Below are positions 35,741 to 47,884 of a stretch of 64,000 nucleotides of DNA, piece after piece. Positions within the stretch are counted from its first letter, which is position 1, and each line of letters starts with the position of its first letter. Source of the stretch: Amphibalanus amphitrite (Eukaryota > Arthropoda > Thecostraca > Balanomorpha > Balanidae). The notes below the pieces were generated by a model. It saw only the letters and a list, made by a program, of their open reading frames with translations. It was not told the origin of the DNA and did not search any database. The stretch is from positions 62,001 through 126,000 of the forward strand of contig NW_024882744.1 of the NCBI RefSeq assembly GCF_019059575.1, read 5' to 3'. A program made the position numbers and the translations under genes.

Positions 35741-38700
35741 ACGACTTCAACCCTCTGGAGCACATGGACGCGGCGGCGCTGGAAGGCACAGGTAAAATGT
35801 CAAGTGGTGTCTCGCTCCGCTCGACGAATTCCGACAAATACAGACAGCTGTTTGATTTCGAGGCGTTTCTGAACGGCGACCAGGTGCGGCGCGCGCCGTC
35901 GGCCGCCTCCCAGCCGCCGTCGATGGACCCGATATTCGCCACTAGCGCCACCCAGTACCCGTTCTCGGACTCTGTCCAGGCGGCGCCTCTGTCGCGGCCC
36001 ACCGAGCCGCCGCCGCCGCCGCCGCCGTGCGCTGCCGACCACGGCTTCAGGCTGGGCCCGCTGCAGGGCTCGTGCCACTCGAACCCGTTCGCCAGCCTGC
36101 CGGAGCGGTCGGTGGAGGGTCCGCCCGAGCTGGTGTTTAGTCTGGAGGATGTTCTGGACCACCGGACACGACCGGGGCAGGAGCCTGGGAACGGCGGCCG
36201 GGCGCCGCCGCCGGCCGGTCATTTAACGACTGAGAGTGCTGCCGGCGGCGCCAAGGTCCTGGGAACCTCCTGTAACGGCGCGTCAGGGGTCAGCGGCGCG
36301 GCGCCGGACGGGAGCGGCTGCGGTAGCCGGCTCAGTAGCGCTCGGTCAGTGACGGGAACCGGAGGTGGCATCAGAAACGACCAGCCGGGCCAGCCACCGA
36401 CAGCACCGGGCCACAGTGGACCCAAGTGGGACCTGGGCAGCTGTGAGGACTTTGAGAACCTGAACCGGCGCATCGAGTCGCTGACATTTGACTTTGAGGA
36501 GGAAGAGCGGCGCAGTCTCGAGTACATCGTCGACGGCGACGGCGGCTCGTCGGAGGGGAGCGACAGTCCGGCTGATTCGGGTCTCGGCGGAGGGTCACAG
36601 GCGCCGCGGCTGCGTGACTGCCGCATCAGACGCTTCCACAGCTTCGGCGACTTGAGCATGATCACGGAGGACGAGCTGCATGAAGGCGGCAGCGAGCACA
36701 GTCTGACGACCACGGACGCGGAGCGGTGGGCGCCGCCGGCCGAGCGGCCGCGTCGCCGGCGGGCCGGCCACCCGGGGCTCCTGAGACATTCGAGCGAAAA
36801 TCTCAGTGAAGACTCGGGCTATGGCGACCACACGGGCGACCGTGTCAGCCCTCCGAACCCCTCCGGACGCTCGACCGGCCTTCTACAGCGCAGCCCGCCC
36901 CCGTCCACCGGCTCGGCCGCCGCCGCCGGCTCCCACCGCAGCCCGCTGGGACGGCTGTCCAAGTCGACCTCTGACCTGAGTCCGGGGTCACAGCGGCGCC
37001 GGCGCCTGCTGGAACTGATCTCACGCGACGAGCAGCGCCGGGCGCGGCTATACAGCGACGCGCCCCGCTCGGACGCCCGCCTATCGCCGCCGAGACTGGC
37101 CGACGCCCCGCCCCCCGTCGACAGCGATGAGGGCGAGACGCCGTCGTCGACAGGGGACGGGGACGGCGGATACGCGGCGTTAGAAGGCGACGGCGGCGCC
37201 AGAGACAGCCCGACAGAGGTGGAGAGCGTGCTCGTGCTGCTGGAAAACGAAGAAAGCAACTCTGTGATTCAGGTGCTGCGTGAGAAAGTGGCACGCGCGC
37301 GGGCACTGGACAGCATGGCCTCGGCGCCGGTGCCGGCACCCCGCTCCACCGTGGCACGCGCCCCAGCTGTCTATCAGAACGTGCCGACCAACGCGCGCGG
37401 CCGCCGTGCCACCGCACCCGCTCGGCACTCGAGTGAGACGGCGCCGCTGGACCGACGCGTCAAACGAGACATAGAACAGTTCGAGCGTATCAAAGAGGCG
37501 TTTCTCGAGAAAGGTACGTACAATGTGCACGCTGATATGGCTCAGCGCTCACAGCCGGCGCAGGCGGCGGACGGTCGCTCAGCGGCCGACCTGAGCTCGG
37601 ACCGGCCGGCCGATGGAGGTCGAACCGACGACCCCCTCCCCACCGACGCGGCGCGATCATCGACGGATACCGGCGGGGCGACCGGGCGCGCTGGTGTCAA
37701 CAAAGGGGCCGCTGAAATGGGACACGACCCGGGCGGTAACCAAGGTCACCAGCCGAGCGCCACACGGGCCGAGCCCACCGACCAGCCTCGCGACATCTAT
37801 TTGTCGGAGAGCGAAGCTCAGTTTATGTCTATGTACCGCTCTGCGGTCGGCCGACCGAAACCACTCGATCTCAAACTAGCGGAAGAGTTCCTACTGCTGG
37901 AGGGCATTGAGGGGGAGGAGTACCCGGCGGACGGGTTACCGTGCGGCCGCGAGTCGCCGCGCGGCCGGCGCCGCTCGCAGGAGCGTCCCTGCGTGCCACC
38001 GCCACGGGAAGAGGTGGCCACTGCGGACGGGCAGCCAATCAGCGGCGGCGCCGGCGAGGGTGAGCGGACCGGGCCGGACTGGACGCCTGGACCGGGCCGC
38101 AGCCGCAGTCTGTGGAACCTGGCGGCCGCAGTGGACGGCCAGCCGGCGCCCGAGTCGGCCGCTGTCACCTGCGACTGGCAGCGCTCGCGCAACCGCACCG
38201 GCGCCTGGCTGCTCAGCAAGAGCGTGCAGGACCTGTGGTCGGAGAACAACATGGACTCACCGCGCCGGCTCGACTACTACAACCAGACGATGGAGTGGCC
38301 GGGCAGCGGCGACTACCTGGCCTGCAGCGCCGAGAGGCTGCGCAGTCCGGCGAGCCCCGCCTCCTCCTCCGGCCGGCTGTCGGAGCCGCACTGCGCGCCG
38401 ACGCGACCCGCGCCGCCGCCGCCGCCGGCCGCGACGCTAAATTTAGACGGCGTCGCGGCCACGTGCGCCGAGCTGAAGTTTGCGCGTCCGTCGGACGTGT
38501 GCTCCAGTTGGTTGGTGGCCAGTATGGAGCCGGAGACGAGCGAGCAGAGATCGCTCAACGGACAGGCGTTCTTCGTGGAGCCCTCATCAGCGGCGGGCGG
38601 CAGCACCGGCCACCTGAACGGTACCCTCTCCGCAGCGGACGGAGGCGACTCGCGCACAATGAGTGTGAACAACTCCTTCACGGCGCGTGTGCCGGTCAAG

Positions 38701-40743
38701 GCATACGGAGCCGGTAGTGATGTGGAGGTGTACATAAACCGTGAACAGACGGCCGCGCAGCCGCCGGCGGAGCGCAGCCGTGAGTCGGCAGACGGTGAGG
38801 GAGTGACTGTGCGCACCAAGCCGCGCGGAGTGCAATTCAGTCCTATGGTGTCCGAGGTCCAATGGCGTGAGAGCTATCTGGAGGATGAGCCGGACCGGCG
38901 CTCGATGAACACCTTCCAACAACAGCAGCAACATCAACAGCATCATCAGCAGCAACAGCAGGAGGGCGGAAGCCAGCAGGCCCCGACCACCCACACCGCG
39001 CCGTCGTCAGCCGTGGAGACAGGTAATCAGACGGCGCGCCCGAGGGCAGCCCGCTCTCCGCCGCCGGCACCTCCGCCCCGTCAGACACACCCCACCGCTC
39101 CTGAGCCGCCGCAGCGCACCAGCGGGTCCACTGACCGGCTCTCTGTGACAGAGTACGGCGGCGCGGCCGTGCTGCGGCCTGTGCGGCCTCCCACTGTGCC
39201 CGTGGTAGCCCCGCGCAGCTCTGCCAGCCTTCCGGGCCGCGGAACGGACAGCGGTGTTCATTCTGACACTGCTGCTAAATCTGCCACCGCTGAGCCGATC
39301 CGTGGCCGGGCGAATGGAGGCCAGGCCTCGCCTCTGACAGTGAGGATGCAAGAGAACAAGGCTGAAAAGGGCGAGAAGCCGGAGAAGCCGCCGAAGTCGT
39401 CGGTGCTGCAGCGACTCGGTCTGGGCCGTCTGTCCGGCAGGTCCAAGCCCAAGCCGCCGCCCAAGCCAGAGAACATCAAGCCGACGTCTCGGTCACCACC
39501 GGCCTCGCCGCCGCCGCCGGTCCCACCGCCGCAGCCGCTGCAGACCCCAGTCAGTACGAGCGAGACTGAGAGCCGCCGACCGGTCACCTCTACCCCAGTG
39601 GTCGGACAGCGAACGGCCTCTCCGGTCCCCGCCCCCGTGGCGTCTCCTGTGGTGGGTCATGCTCAGGGAACACCCGTGTCGGTCCCGACAGCGGCACCGG
39701 GTCAGGAGAAGGCCAACCTGTCCCCCATCCCGTCGTCAGAGTCGAGTCAGTCTCCTGTCGAGCAGTCGGTGCCCAAATCAGAGTTCCACGCCCCGCCCAG
39801 CCCGGCCGTGAGAGCCAAGACTTTGTCTCTGCCGCGAACGGCCGATATCAAGCTGGAGAGCACGCCGGTCGTGTCTGGGTCCGGCGGCGCTGTCAGTTCT
39901 ACCAGTCCGACGGGCACGCCCAACTCTGCCGGTGTGCCGATCTCGGACCCCTCCAGTGCCGGCCGACCTGCCGCCAAGCCGCCGCTGCCTCCTCAGGCAC
40001 TGCGCACCCAGACGCAGGCGGCGCGCGCGCGGCTGACCAGCGCGCGGCGCAACTTCTTCCAGCTCGACCAGCAGCGCGTCATCCCGCTGCGCTCGGTACC
40101 GGCGCCGCCCATCCCGGACTCGGCACAGCCGCCCGCTACTCGACCCTCCGCCGCCTCCGACATCAAGGACGCGTTCGAGCGGTTCAGGCGGCGGGCGCAG
40201 GAGGACCGTGCGCGCCTCGCCAAGAGCACGCCCGACCTCAGCCTGATCGAGTCGGCGACTCGTAGCATAGTGCGGCCGATACCGGCGGCGGCCGCGACGC
40301 CATCGTCGGCGGCCGGCCTGTCTATTGATCGCCGCCGCGCCGCCGCCGAGCCGGCCGCCACCAGCCCGCACTCGGTGACACTACAGGAGAAAGGCAATGT
40401 GGTCATTCTGCACGCGGACGGCGGCGCGGCCGCCGCGCGGCCCCCCTCCAAGAGTCGCGACCGGTTCGCGCAGCGGCGCGCGGCGGCTCTGGCACGCGCG
40501 CGGAGCCGCAGCGTCGGCGTGCTAGAGACGGACATTGACGCGCCTCACCAGGAGACCGATTTGGACGCGATCGTTCTCAGTCTACAGCAGTGTATCGACG
40601 AGGCCTCGCCGCCGAAGGAGAAGGCCAAGAGCCTGCTGCACCTGGACCGAGGCGGCATGGAGTTCTCGCTGCCGCGCGGCGCTGACTCGCGCGCCAAGTC
40701 CATGGAGTTCCTGCTCGACGACGAGAACAAGACTGCCGTACAG
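35741..40743 (+). CDS. Exon 4 of the large gene: giant Ser/Pro-rich exon
   Basis: A single open exon of 5003 nt codes residues 195-1861 (residue 194 is completed at the junction). Acceptor GTTTCAG|ACGAC matches the phase of exon 3. The donor ACAG|GTGAGT is strong and leaves phase 0; without splicing the frame runs only 15 codons further. Codon use is strongly GC3-biased, unlike the flanks. No catalytic domain is visible. Features are: poly-Pro near 283, a Gln/His run at 1253-1267, charged helical stretches near 766 and 1667, SH3-ligand-like Pro-Lys segments near 1430, and repeated basic-x-Ser-x-x-Asp/Asn-Leu motifs (about 491, 541, 600, 981, 1018, 1687). It looks like a disordered cytoskeletal or signalling scaffold, by analogy only. 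Catalytic domains, if any, would be in exons beyond the window. Confidence 0.93.
38917..38961 (+). repeat. CAG/CAA/CAT run coding Gln/His
   Basis: Fifteen codons of CAA, CAG or CAT code a Gln/His tract inside exon 4. Mixed codons suggest it is not a recent CAG slippage product. Confidence 0.9.
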
Positions 40744-41549
40744 GTGAGTCCCGTGGTGGGGCGGGTGAGTGAGGGGCTGGGTGAGTGAGTGATTGGGTGA
40801 GTCGATTAAATTATTCAGTCATTAAGACAGCCAGGCATTCATTCGTAGAGTCAGCAAGCCAGTCATTTATTCATGTAAGCTAGCTGTAAATGGGCAAGTG
40901 AGTGAGACAATGAATGCATAGTTGAGCGAGTTAGTGAATAAGTGGGCTGGATAGTGAATGAGTTATTGAGTTGAACGAATTGTTAGCATTTACATTCCAT
41001 GTGAATTCTTTCACTCTTTGGACAGTCGCGCGCCGTCCCGGACCAGACCACAGACCATCAGGTCTGGCGGTGACAGACCATGATCTACCGATACGACCGA
41101 TCAATGCCTGGTGGCCGGCCCCCTTATCTACCCCGCGCCGTCCTGGCTTCAGCCCTCGCCCCGGGAAGCCCTCCCGACTCCCCCGCTGCAGACACGGGAC
41201 ACAACCGACAGGCACCCGACACCATCATACGGCTCCCGGGATCGGGGTGGCGGAAATCCCGTGCTTCCGGAGCTCAGAAAGTCAGGCCCGTCTGAACAGA
41301 TTAGCAGCCGGAACCACCCAGCGTCGTTTTATTACACCTTCCGGTAGCGGATCGATGAGAGGTGTGTGTCTACTAGGTATCCTCATTGAGATGCATGATG
41401 CATTCAGGCGGCATGTTTATGATTTAACAATATGGTGATGCATCTTGTCATCAATTACCTTTTTACGAATGCTATAGAAGGTTCGAGACCAATTGGGTAT
41501 CTGCTCTGCTTGATATTTGCTCACCCCGTTTCGTATGCCATTTTTCGTC

Positions 41550-42130
41550 TCTCGGTTGGCCAGCGTCGCTCCCCTCCCTCGTCTCGCGGCCATCTGACCA
41601 TCCCCGTCTCCTCCCCTCCTGTGTTGGGCGCCGTCGGCCGCGCGTGGTGGTGTCTCCGTCGCTGCCGTCCCATCACCGGCCCTGATTGGTGGCGAGGGCA
41701 GATGCGGTGGCGAGCGCCATCTGATCGAGACCAGAAGCCAATTCGGCCGGCCAGACGACCCTGGGAGGTCGGAGCGGGGCGGCGAAGGGGAGGGTCGCTC
41801 GGCTCGACAGGAGCGCATTAGTGCCGCTGCCCGTTGGCTCTGAGAGCTCCTCACTCTCCGCTGGGACTGCAGCTCGACAGAAGGGGGACGGCTGAGAGCG
41901 GCGGACAGAGCTGCAGCTCGCAGCTCCGTGCCGACCGGCGGTGCCATTAATTCGTTAGCCAATCCATTACGGTTTGACCGGCCGAGTGGACCGGAGCCGC
42001 GGCGGTCGGTGAGGGTCGGCGCGCCCCATCCAATCACGACCCGGGCCTCTCCGCGCCGCGCCGTCGGCCGCCCGCCCAATTAACCCAGCGCCGGCCGGCC
42101 GCCGACCTAGCGACCGCCACTCAACCGGTG
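41550..42130. other. GC-rich island after exon 4
   Basis: A GC-rich, CpG-rich stretch without a supported exon. A 220-codon minus-strand frame is open but looks like chance in GC-rich DNA. It may mark another promoter. Confidence 0.3.
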
Positions 42131-42429
42131 GCTTGCATGTCGACCCGCCGTGACCCGGCGCTCTATGACGTCACGGGTCAGCGGGACCGTCTGCCAGAGG
42201 GGAGACGTCGGCGCGGCGGGATGTAGACCAGTGGTTCTTCCGGTTGGGTCACGGGTAGTGACCGGTGGGAGGTGGACGCCGAAAATAAGCGGCTGTGATG
42301 ACAATCAGCGTCTAGCGGCACCTCTGTCAGAGGTCGGTAATTATCATCGGTGGAGAGGCATCGAGGCATGACTCCATCTCATTGATCGCCGCCGGCGGTG
42401 ACATCCTTGCTCCTCACCTCCGTTTGCTG

Positions 42430-42575
42430 GAACAGCCGTCTCTCAGGACCTCTGTCTCTCAGGGACATCTGTCTCCTACTCCTGAGACACACACATGTGT
42501 TCTGTTCCGGGAACATCTGTCTCCGGGGACGCCTGCCTCTGTCCCCGGGCACACCTTCCTTTCGTTCCGGAGATG
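42430..42575. repeat. Degenerate repeat around GGGACATCTGTCTC
   Basis: CTCTGTCTCTCAGGGACATC, GGAACATCTGTCTCC and GGGACGCCTGCCTCTGTCCC words recur imperfectly. It is a small decayed minisatellite. Confidence 0.45.
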
Positions 42576-43199
42576 CCTGACCCATATTTCGGCACCCATG
42601 AACCAGGCCGAGAGGCGCGAAGACTGGGGAGAGATGGTGGACTGGAGGGACGGTCCATATTCTGCGGACCCACACGTTTATTCATCTGCCTGGTGGGCCG
42701 AGAGGCATTTGGGCTCGCACTCATTAATTTTTAACCCACACGCTGACTGAGCGCTGGGTGGGCCCTTTGATTCTGGATTCATTGGCTGTTCTTTCATCGC
42801 TATTTATCCCCGCCCATCGATTTTTAGCGCTGCTCTTTTATCAGCCATCGTTTCTTTCATTCTTCTTATCTTCCAATCTCCATTGTTCAGGCTGCCTCGC
42901 CGCGCTCGCGAACTATCTCGGCCCGACTCCGCCCCGCTCAGTCCTCCTCCCCCACCCCACCCCACTCCGCTGTCAGGGGAGGGGTCAGGGAGGTCGCCAA
43001 TCACTTCTCTCGGTGCAGCGAGCGAGCGCCTGCCGACGCGCCGTCCTCGAGCTGAGGCGTCGCGCCTATCATGGGGCCTGCACTTGCATCGGTCGCGTCA
43101 GTAAACATGGGGAGGGTGGTCGACGCGGGCCGCGGGGCGGGCGGCCGACCCGGCGCGCCGGCAGCTGCAGACGGTCATTCGGCGGCCGACGGGGCCCCC

Positions 43200-43530
43200 G
43201 CGCGGTGACGGAGACGGCGACGGGCAGAGACGGAAGTGGCGACGGGTGACGACAGAGACGACACAGAGACGGTGCAGAGACGGGTGTCAACGGAGACGGA
43301 ACAGAGACGAGTCGTCATCGCTATTTTGTGGTTGACTTTGGAGGCACTCGAACTTCTCCTGAGTGCCTCGGATTGAGCCTCCTGAGTGTCACTGGAGTGT
43401 CACCGAAGTGTCGCCCGAGTGTCGCGCTGCTGTCACACGGCTGTCGCCGATCTGTCGCTAAACTGTCGCTGTGCCGTCGCCCGACACGACCTGGCCGTCA
43501 CGCCGCTGAGTTGTGCTTAAATTCCCGCTG
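43200..43530 (+). repeat. GACGGAGACG and CTGTCGCC micro-minisatellites in a probable leader
   Basis: Tandem imperfect GACGGAGACGG words (43205-43312) are followed by CTGTCGC / GTGTCGCC words (43385-43490). They sit just upstream of the candidate first exon at 43584 and would be in its leader. Confidence 0.5.
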
Positions 43531-43583
43531 AGATCCGGCTGAAGACAGATTTGTTACTCTGAGATTAGTGGCGCTCGGCGGAC

Positions 43584-43628
43584 ATGAATCGTCCCCCTCT
43601 GCCCCGGCGCTCGGCGTCACTGCGTCAG
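43584..43628 (+). CDS. Candidate alternative first exon (15 codons, phase 0)
   Basis: The peptide MNRPPLPRRSASLRQ runs straight into the donor CGTCAG|GTAAGG, a near-consensus site, in phase 0. Phase 0 equals that of the exon 4 donor, so this exon could replace exons 1-4 as the start of a shorter isoform. The basic Ser-rich sequence suits the style of exon 4. There is no transcript evidence, and a 15-codon frame ending in a donor can arise by chance. Confidence 0.45.
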
Positions 43629-44642
43629 GTAAGGTCACGGGTCGTCAGAGCTGGATCTTGGTGGGTCAAAGTACAGGCAGACACTGCAATTATCGTGCAT
43701 AAGCATGATAATTGCGTTCCAAGATTGATATACCTAAAGGACTGGATTGACATTCTTTTGACGCGCCCGTAAATCCAAAGTACAAACTAAATAAATTTAC
43801 GAACGTCCACGTGATGCGCGAAGGGAGCAATCAATATAGCAAAACGTAGGCGGACAATCGGATAGTTCGCCTCTGATTGTGATTCAACCAGCGCTTTTCC
43901 GCCTAGTATCCCAATATATATTATATAGGCTTGGGATCGCCAAAATCACATGCTTCGGTCTTAGGTCTAGGGGCACCGTCCGGCAGCGCTGTTGTTTCGT
44001 GGTCGAGCTGCGATGTGTTGATCACTGGTCACTGGTCAGTCATCCGCAGTACCTGTGTCGATCAGTCATCCGCGGTGTGTGCCGGCTATCCCACCATATA
44101 GCGCTAGTTTCCCTGCCGCCGCTGGCACCCCGGTACACTGCCCGCCTGCGGTAAGTGCCATGGTCTGAGCGTTATTACCACTTTCCCTCCGTCCACCACA
44201 CACTCTCTCCCTCCACACTCCACACTCCACACCACAGGCTGATATCCACACTCCACATATCCCCGCTCTGTGTGGGATCTTAGACTGCACTGCGGTGCTG
44301 CACTGCGGAAAACCATGGGCGTCTGGGACGTGTTACAGCTCCGAGAATGATCGGACCAAATCTGTCTTACATGCCTTTGGGTCTGCTGTCTCCGAGAGAG
44401 CCAAAATCTGTGACTAGTGGAATTCAATTTTTAAAGGCCAAGTACGGGAAGTGATTTGTCCGGAGAGGGAAGTCATTTTCTTTTTCGGTGGGTCGGACGA
44501 GCGATAGGATCAGGGACGCGCGTCGGATGGGTCGGACGCACCCTGCCGTCCCTGACCCAGCGCCGCCAGTGTTTCACTGACTAGCGGGCGCCCTGCGGGG
44601 TTCCGTTTATTCTGCGCGCGATGGAGGTGGCGGATTGTTAAC

Positions 44643-44831
44643 ATGACGCCAAGGCCAAGCGCCGCGGGTCGCCGGAATTTGCTGTCTCCGCCGGGGCGCA
44701 GCCCACCCCCGGATTACATTTCCGCGCGGTCCGTGTCGCCGCGTCTCGCTGCAGTTCGGCCCGGTCCAGCCGTGTTTGGAGCGCCGCGGCGGGATGTCAG
44801 CCCGGCTAACGGGTTCGGTACATCAGGATGA
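44643..44831 (+). CDS. Possible small coding exon, Ser/Pro-rich
   Basis: The frame from 44643 reads protein-like Ser/Pro/Arg text, with RSPPPDYISARSVSPR in the middle, in the style of exon 4. It can end at a stop (44829-44831) or at a weak donor, GGGTTCG|GTACAT, in phase 1, which does not match the other candidates. No acceptor was found upstream. It may be a 62-residue chance frame. Confidence 0.25.
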   Translation: MTPRPSAAGRRNLLSPPGRSPPPDYISARSVSPRLAAVRPGPAVFGAPRRDVSPANGFGTSG

Positions 44832-46119
44832 CAGGAATAAATCCCTGAATAGCTAGTCGGCACGGGGCGGGCCGCCGCCGCCGGACTCTGGTCCGTTTAC
44901 GATCTGTCCGCTGGTGATGAAAAGAACGGCTCAGTTATACTTCTAGCGGGAATTTATTGGTCCATAACTGGGACTGTTTTAGTTACCCCATACAGTTTTT
45001 ACATGCATGATCAGCGATAAATGGCCGCCTCTGTGATGTTATTTTCGTTCCTCAGAACTTAAAAGTTAAATCATCATCACGTATGTATACAGTGGGTTCC
45101 GTTTGTGTGGCCGGCCGGAGCGGCGGCTTGCTGGGTGGTTCTGTTGGACCGACAGTACCCAGATAGGCCGTTTGATAACACTGCTCGAGACGCGATAGGG
45201 CACCGCCGGCTTAACTGCCTCACCCACGCCGCTATCTCGGACAATCTAAACACAGGAGAGGCGCTCGAGACTCGCCCTGACTCATCGACACCCTTCTGCC
45301 AAGACCGCGGAAAAATACTCATAAAATTGCTCCCAATAGCTTAGCGTTTGTGTGACTTAGCTACACAGTTTTCTTTTTTCAGTATCTTTCGAGTAGCTTG
45401 TCGATTTACGGGTTCCTGTTCTGCTCAAACAAGTAGACTGGTTGATAGTTTGTTGCTGATGCAGTTAGCCCGAGACGGTCACTCAGACTGCACACCACCA
45501 AATTATATTACTAGCACTTGGCTGTGCACTCTGCAGAAGAACGGTTCAATGACACTGTCTAACTGGTTACCACTGGGAACTATCTCAGAGCCGCCGTGTG
45601 GCCCACCGAACAGGGTTTCGTCGCAGATGGGCCGCCACCCAACGTGCTTACAGTCCAAATACACGGCCCGATATCTGCGCTCCAGCTGCGCTTTCGTTTC
45701 CCACGGTGGCTGCGCGGTTAGTGGTTACTGCGCTGTTTTATCTGCACAGGGACTTTTGCAAGGCTGACTGGTGAAGGAGGCTTTCTTTTATATAGATATC
45801 GGGGCAGCTGATGCGAAGCAGACCCGACTGAACTCAGACACGGTACCTGTGCCGCGTCGCGCTGGGCGTGTCAGCCTATACGAGCGGTGCCGATTTGGCT
45901 CCCCGTGGAGCTGCGGACCACGAACACGCTCTAATAGGCGCCTCCCCAGCGGTTAGCTGTTCAGAACTGTGGCGTGGCCTCGTATCGCTCATTTTGGCCC
46001 ACACACGCGGTCACGCGCTACTCTTGGTGGTTACACCGCCCACTGGACACACCCAGACGCACACAAAACAACACTCAGGTCTGCTAGAGGCCACCCACCC
46101 AGTACCCGATATCTGCCCT

Positions 46120-46300
46120 ACTCAGTGCTCATGCCGCCTCGTCCGCCCCCTACCCGTTTGGCTCTCCCAGTTCGCCTGGACCCGCCTCATTTGCCCCGCC
46201 CCTACCGCCCTGTTCCGCCTACCCCACCCCGCCCTGTCCCGCCCTATACCCAGCCTCGCCTCGCCCTGCCCTGCCCTGCCCCTGCCCCACCGGGCCATGT
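46120..46300. repeat. C-rich imperfect repeat (CCCGCCCTG, CCTGCCCTG)
   Basis: A run of CCGCCC, CCTGCC and CCCCGCC words, almost free of G pairs on this strand. The minus strand is G-rich enough for quadruplex formation. Confidence 0.5.
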
Positions 46301-47329
46301 CGTCTCCAGCAGCTCTGTTCGTTTCGATCTGCACTCCACCCCGGGTCTGTCTGGCCGGTCGTCTCCTAACGAGCCTCTATTTCGGCCGGCAGCCCGGTGC
46401 TACCTCCGTCCGGGCATTGGTGTCCGGTCGTCCTTGGCAGTTGGAGGGATTCTGCGACACCCGATCGGGTATTAGAGAAAGGTGAAAACGTGTTTCGGTG
46501 ATACATCGGCGTATTACAATTATTGTTTGTCGGAAAAAAATTATTGTTTGTCGGAAGAATTGGTCACTCTTCAGCTCTGTGGCGTTTGGGCCACGTGGGG
46601 GGGGGGGATGTGTTTAATATGCGAGAATGTCGGCGACGACGTGCAGAGATGGTGCTGTATCATCTCATCTCCACGCAGCAGCGTGCTGCAGCCGCGGTGG
46701 TGCATCCCTGATGGGCCTAATTGAAGGCTACTTAGCAGCCAGTTGGTGTTGGCCGTGGCGTCTCGTGGCTTAGGCTGGAGGGTGGAGACTCGGTCTTCTG
46801 AGGGACAGCCCCTGCAGCTAACGCTGACAGCGTCAGAAAACCGTCTGTGCCGTCCGCTGTCACTGAGAGACCAGCGCCGCGTGGAGACCTTACGACATGC
46901 GTGGTCTAAACTGCAACCTTGCAGCTCTGTCCTGCACTGGTCAACATTGGAACTATTCGGGCGTGTCTCGGCGGACGGCATTCTGTCTGTGTAATCTGTG
47001 TCTCTGGTCAGGTTCCAGGTGCACCGCGCTGCATTGCACCGGAATGTGATGTACTGGCGGCTCGTGCCAGCTTTCCCGGGCTGGTCAGAGCCGGGCCGGT
47101 CCGGGCGGCCGCCGCCTCACGCCGGCCGCTCGTGACCGCCCTGCCGGTCAATGTTCTGAGGCCGTCACGCTTATCTGTTGCTTTCGTCGTCACCGTCTGC
47201 ACCTTGGTATGGTTCCGTTTTCTACTGCCAAAGGTTTACTGTCCACTCCAAAGGGTTGCAGCATATCGTTCACCGTTCACCGTCTACCTCCTACCGTCTT
47301 CCGTCCACCGTTAAACATCTTTTCACCCA

Positions 47330-47540
<211 letters not shown>

Positions 47541-47865
47541 GCTGTCAGCACACCGTGCACCGTCGCCAATCTCCCTGCCGGATATGAACGACGACGATTT
47601 GCTGACCGCTCACCAGTGTTGTAGCCACCAGACGTGTCCACCTGTGTGGTCACGTGCTGTGCGGGAAAAATCGCCAGCTTTATGTGGTAATCGCTGCGCC
47701 CGAGGTCAGTGATATTCTATAGAAATCTGTGAGTAGTGTGCCTCTCGGACACTCAGCGATTTGGGCGTATCGGGGACGGTTTACTCGGTGTCTTGGCGAA
47801 CAGGTGTGGAGGGAGTTCCGTGACCGTTTGGTCTCGATCGCCGGCCCCCTGCGAGGCGGCCGCGC

Positions 47866-47884
47866 AGATGGACCAGCGGGGGTT
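47866..47884 (+). other. Possible donor-bounded leader exon end
   Basis: ATGGACCAGCGGGGGTTCG is followed by GTGAGT, a good donor, in a GC-rich stretch. The phase is 1, unlike the phase-0 candidates. It could be a non-coding first exon or chance. Confidence 0.2.

Noticed and set aside
35493-40730. Many minus-strand and other-frame open stretches opposite the giant exon
   Set aside because: They are shadows caused by the strong third-position GC bias of exon 4.
41417-42079. 220-codon minus-strand frame
   Set aside because: Sits in a CpG-rich island, with Arg/Pro/Ser/Ala chance composition and no splice or promoter support on that strand.
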